Of a stretch of DNA of 64,000 bases, positions 61,134-64,000 are shown piece after piece. Origin of the DNA: Flavobacterium fluvii (GTDB lineage: Bacteria; Bacteroidota; Bacteroidia; Flavobacteriales; Flavobacteriaceae); NCBI RefSeq assembly GCF_900129545.1, contig NZ_FQWB01000003.1, forward strand, positions 1 to 64,000, given 5' to 3'. How positions within the stretch are numbered: position 1 is the stretch's first letter; each line of letters begins with the position of its first letter. Below the pieces are notes generated by a model. The model saw nothing but the letters and a program-made list of their open reading frames with translations, made no database searches and was not told the DNA's origin. Made by a program: the position numbers and the translations under genes.

Positions 61134-62324
61134 CTAAAAAGCCTCTCCAATATTCAAATAGACGCTTGCATAATCTTTACTGATTCCAAAATCGAAAGCC
61201 ACGTTGACCTTGGTGTATTTGTTGAATTTTAATCGAATTCCCGTACCGATTGAAGGTTGCCAATGTTTGAAATGCTGGGTCTCGTATTCCGATGCGGAAG
61301 TTGTATTGGCAAACAGAACGCCGCCCACAAAACCGTTTGGTGTAATGTTGAATCGGTATTCGGATTCAAAGAAAAGCATCGCATTGCTTCGATACCTGTT
61401 TTTTTGGATTCCCCTGGACGTCATTCCGGTGCTGGGTTCGGTTCGGGTGGAAGGCAAATCGAAATAGGGAACTTTTCCTGAAAGTATGGTCCAATAATAC
61501 GAGCGAAAACCCAAAACGCTTCGGGCGTAAGGGATTGAAAAATATTTTCGAACATCAACAAAGATGGATTGCCATTTGTTGTCGCTGCCCAAAGCCGGGT
61601 CGTTAAACAAATAAGTAAAACTCGAATAAAACCCTTTTTGTGGATTGATGATGTTCTTCCTGTTGTCGTAAACTATGGGGACAGACAAGCCGGAAGAAAT
61701 ACTTTTTTGGGTGCCCGTGTCGGGGAAATCAGGGTTGTCGGCATTGTCTATTTCAAGTTCATAATGTTCGTCAAATTGGTATCCTATTCCAACAGCTAGA
61801 TTGGGAAAAATACCTTTCAAGACATTTTGATGAAAACGTATTTGTTTGCCATCAACCAAAGTTTCGTTGCTTTTAGGCGTATTTCCTCCCAAACCCCAAG
61901 TATCCTGCGGAAAGTTTAGAGCAAAATATTCGCCAACAAAATTCCAGCTGTTTTTTTTGAGCCAAACCGTGGGATAAAGTTCCACGCCGTATTGCTTTTT
62001 AAAGGAAATATAAGGGATAAAATAGACGGTGGAATTGTTGGTGTTGGATTTGTCACCCAATAAAAAAGTGGCGTTGAAAGAAGAAACCAGCACTCTTTCG
62101 CCTGCGTTTCGGGCATCGGTCGGGAAAAACGAAAAATTGACTTTCTTGTTTTGAATCTTTTCCTGGCTCTTGTTGATTTTGAACAATTGAATCAAATAGT
62201 CGATGCCGTCTTTTTGAATAATGGTGTCGTTATTGGCAGTGATAAAATAAGTGTCCTTGTCTTGAGCCTTTACTTCAAGAACTACAAATAGCAGCAGTAG
62301 TATAAAAAGGAGTTTGTTTTTCAT
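61134..62324 (-). CDS. BamA/TamA-family outer-membrane barrel protein
   Basis: A 396-residue secreted protein with signal peptide (1-20, ending VKAQ), a short periplasmic part without clear POTRA domains, and a C-terminal barrel of the D15/surface-antigen type (NFPQDTWGLGGN, YDNRKNIINPQKGFYSS, VLGFRSYYWTILSG). The last strands read YTKVNVAFDFGISKDYASVY and the protein ends NIGEAF. It is much shorter than BamA and resembles small patatin-less TamA-like porins of Bacteroidota. Its substrate is unknown. It lies upstream of the Crp/Fnr gene on the same strand, but that gene has its own promoter. Confidence 0.8.
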   Translation of the reverse strand: MKNKLLFILLLLFVVLEVKAQDKDTYFITANNDTIIQKDGIDYLIQLFKINKSQEKIQNKKVNFSFFPTDARNAGERVLVSSFNATFLLGDKSNTNNSTVYFIPYISFKKQYGVELYPTVWLKKNSWNFVGEYFALNFPQDTWGLGGNTPKSNETLVDGKQIRFHQNVLKGIFPNLAVGIGYQFDEHYELEIDNADNPDFPDTGTQKSISSGLSVPIVYDNRKNIINPQKGFYSSFTYLFNDPALGSDNKWQSIFVDVRKYFSIPYARSVLGFRSYYWTILSGKVPYFDLPSTRTEPSTGMTSRGIQKNRYRSNAMLFFESEYRFNITPNGFVGGVLFANTTSASEYETQHFKHWQPSIGTGIRLKFNKYTKVNVAFDFGISKDYASVYLNIGEAF

Positions 62325-62419
62325 TCAATAAAACTAATGAAAAATAATCAAAAAAAATAACTGCCACAGCCTGTTTTATTGGTATAATCGGGGCTCATTT
62401 TTGTTGCCCGAAATCGTGT

Positions 62420-63949
62420 TTATTTTGCATTGATCTTTACCAATCCACCTCGATTTTCATCACGTTCAATGGATTGTTGTACAATCAAGAGGCCAATGGT
62501 AATCATGTTTTGCAATTCATACAATTCCGCATTGACATTGTGGCTTTTTAGCTGTTCTTCCACTTCGTTTTTCCAATGGGAAAGTTGTTTTTTGGCCTTG
62601 ATTAAATCGGCATCATTGCGGACAATTCCGGCATTTTGACGCATCAAAAGTTGTAAATTCGCTTTGGTTTTGGCCACGTAATCGGGATTTATTTCTGGCT
62701 TTGAAGTCAATTTCCAATCTGAAACGGTTCCAATGAATGGAGTTTTTTCCAAAGAAGTGTCGGCCAAATAATGGTATATTTTATCCGAATAGACCAAGGC
62801 TTCCAAAAGGGAATTGGAGGCCAGACGATTGGCACCGTGCAATCCGGTTCGGGAACATTCGCCACAGGAAAATAAATTTTCCACGGAAGTTTTTCCGTTT
62901 TTGTCCACCACGATTCCGCCACAAAGGTAATGCTGGGCAGGAACCACGGGAATCCAATCTTTTGCAATGTCTATCCCCACGCTTTTGCAACGTTCGTAAA
63001 TCATTGGAAAATGTTTGATGAAACCGTCTAAATCCAAATGGGTGCAATCCAGATAAACGCAATCGTCGCCTGTTTTTTTGCGTTCCAAATCGATGCTTTG
63101 CGAAACAATGTCACGCGAAGCCAAATCGCCCCTGGAGTCATAATCGGGCATGAATCTATGACCGTTTTTGGTACGTAAATAGGCACCAAAACCGCGAACC
63201 GCTTCCGAAATCAAGAAAGAAGTTCCCGTCGAGGCATCGTATAAAGCTGTTGGGTGAAACTGGATAAATTCCATTTCCTTGATAACGGCATTCGCTCTTG
63301 AAGCCATGGCAATTCCGTCGCCGGTGGCAATAACTGGATTGGTGGTATGACCGTACAAATGTCCAATTCCGCCAGTGGCCAGCAAGGTATATTCCGATTG
63401 AAAACTGAGTACTTCCTTTGTTTTTTGATCCAAAACATAAGCACCCAAACATTTGTTGTTTTCGGTAATTAAATCAAGCGCCAAATGATAATCTAAAACC
63501 GTTATATTTTCTTTTTGATGTACTTGGCTTAAAATGGCACGTTGTATTTCTTGACCGGTTTGGTCTTTGTGGTGCACGACCCTGTTTTCGGAATGGCCGC
63601 CTTCTTTGCCTAAATCCAAGGTTCCTTGGGTGTTTTTGTCAAATTTGGCTCCCCATTCAATCAATTCCTTTAATCTTTTAGGTCCTTCGGTAATCACCAT
63701 TTCCACCACGGATTCGTCACACAAACCATCGCCGCAAATCAAGGTGTCCTGAATGTGTTTCTGGTAGGAATCTTCGATTTTGTCGGTGACAATCGCAATG
63801 CCGCCTTGGGCATAGCGCGTGTTGGATTCGTTTTCGTTTGCCTTGGTAACAATCGTGACTTTTTTGTCTGGAAATCGCTCGGCAATTTTTACGGCAAAAG
63901 TCAATCCAGCCACACCGGAACCTATGATTAAGTAGTTTGTTTGGATCAT
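62420..63949 (-). CDS. nadB: L-aspartate oxidase
   Basis: A 509-residue FAD enzyme that oxidises L-aspartate to iminoaspartate, the first step of de novo NAD synthesis. It has the FAD-binding start IIGSGVAGLTFAVKIAERF (about 8-26), NTRYAQGGIA, the active-site block REVHHKDQTG-like VVHHKDQTGQEI, and HYLCGGIVVD and GLHGANRLASNSLLEAL near the C-terminal part. The start codon follows the nadA stop with no gap, so the two are translationally coupled. Confidence 0.96.
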   Translation of the reverse strand: MIQTNYLIIGSGVAGLTFAVKIAERFPDKKVTIVTKANENESNTRYAQGGIAIVTDKIEDSYQKHIQDTLICGDGLCDESVVEMVITEGPKRLKELIEWGAKFDKNTQGTLDLGKEGGHSENRVVHHKDQTGQEIQRAILSQVHQKENITVLDYHLALDLITENNKCLGAYVLDQKTKEVLSFQSEYTLLATGGIGHLYGHTTNPVIATGDGIAMASRANAVIKEMEFIQFHPTALYDASTGTSFLISEAVRGFGAYLRTKNGHRFMPDYDSRGDLASRDIVSQSIDLERKKTGDDCVYLDCTHLDLDGFIKHFPMIYERCKSVGIDIAKDWIPVVPAQHYLCGGIVVDKNGKTSVENLFSCGECSRTGLHGANRLASNSLLEALVYSDKIYHYLADTSLEKTPFIGTVSDWKLTSKPEINPDYVAKTKANLQLLMRQNAGIVRNDADLIKAKKQLSHWKNEVEEQLKSHNVNAELYELQNMITIGLLIVQQSIERDENRGGLVKINAK

Positions 63950-64000
63950 TTATTTGGATAATTCAAGCATGCGTTCGATTGGAACCAATGCTTTTTTCAT
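63950..64000 (-). CDS. nadA: Quinolinate synthase, C-terminal end (partial)
   Basis: Only the last 16 codons and the TAA stop are in the window; the gene runs off the right edge. The residues MKKALVPIERMLELSK match the usual C-terminus of NadA, and the position directly upstream of nadB fits. NadA condenses iminoaspartate with dihydroxyacetone phosphate to give quinolinate. The first codon seen, ATG, is internal and not the start. Confidence 0.8.
   Translation of the reverse strand: MKKALVPIERMLELSK

Noticed and set aside
1..64000. CRISPR arrays, tRNA genes, insertion sequences and prophage genes
   Set aside because: No regularly spaced repeats, cloverleaf sequences, transposase or phage structural motifs were seen on either strand. 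The tail-fibre-like secreted proteins at 42.5 and 44.2 kb carry signal peptides and have no phage neighbours.

Overview
The window looks like a chromosomal segment of a gliding Bacteroidota bacterium, most probably Flavobacterium or a close relative. The supports are a low-GC sequence, TAnnTTTG-type -7 promoter boxes, type IX secretion genes (porU, porV) beside gldJ, a SusC/SusD glycan locus, a clade II (Sec-type) nosZ, and many lipoproteins with a short signal peptide ending in a lipobox cysteine. No tRNA, CRISPR array, insertion sequence or prophage was seen.

Layout. 1-303: end of an rRNA operon (5S rRNA plus terminator). 0.3-9.2 kb: housekeeping genes (MATE exporter, AsmA-like protein, MiaE-type tRNA hydroxylase, a glycosyltransferase, pyruvate dehydrogenase E2 and E1-alpha). 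9.4-18.3 kb: cdd, then porV and porU divergent from gldJ and murF; this is the type IX secretion and gliding block. 18.4-34.8 kb: a polysaccharide utilisation locus, predicted for laminarin-type beta-1,3/1,6-glucan. It holds a membrane-spanning regulator, a decayed SusC remnant, SusC, SusD, a surface lipoprotein, and GH16, GH30, GH5 and GH3 enzymes. 35-42.3 kb: small lipoproteins, GSCFA and DUF4230 proteins, three tandem DUF4136 lipoproteins linked by near-identical 372-bp repeats, urocanate hydratase, and a divergent pair of small proteins. 42.4-47.7 kb: three surface-type secreted proteins and a PAS protein that lacks a kinase domain. 47.7-50.8 kb: a PLP enzyme, a LysM glucosaminidase and hemL. 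51.5-58.5 kb: nitrous oxide respiration (cytochrome c, nosZ, a membrane-NosL fusion, nosD, nosF, nosY) and a truncated haemoglobin. 58.6-62.3 kb: fasciclin lipoprotein, a 12-helix membrane protein, a Crp/Fnr regulator and a BamA-like barrel. 62.4-64 kb: nadB and the last codons of nadA.

The strongest unexpected signal is a set of four promoters carrying the same palindrome, TATGA-N6-TCATA. In each the palindrome centre lies exactly 33.5 nt from the TTTG of a -7-like box, the geometry of a class II Fnr-activated promoter. They precede the nos operon, the fasciclin lipoprotein, the Crp/Fnr gene itself (with its co-transcribed 12-helix protein) and, unexpectedly, a secreted C1q-like protein with a PAS protein. 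This predicts a local low-oxygen or NO regulon joining N2O reduction to surface proteins of unknown role.

Other points to check are the SusC remnant, the DUF4136 array with conserved flanks and variable cores, a decayed copy of a HExxH-gene 3' end that now forms a terminator, and a consensus promoter at 45.3 kb more than 500 nt from any gene it could serve.
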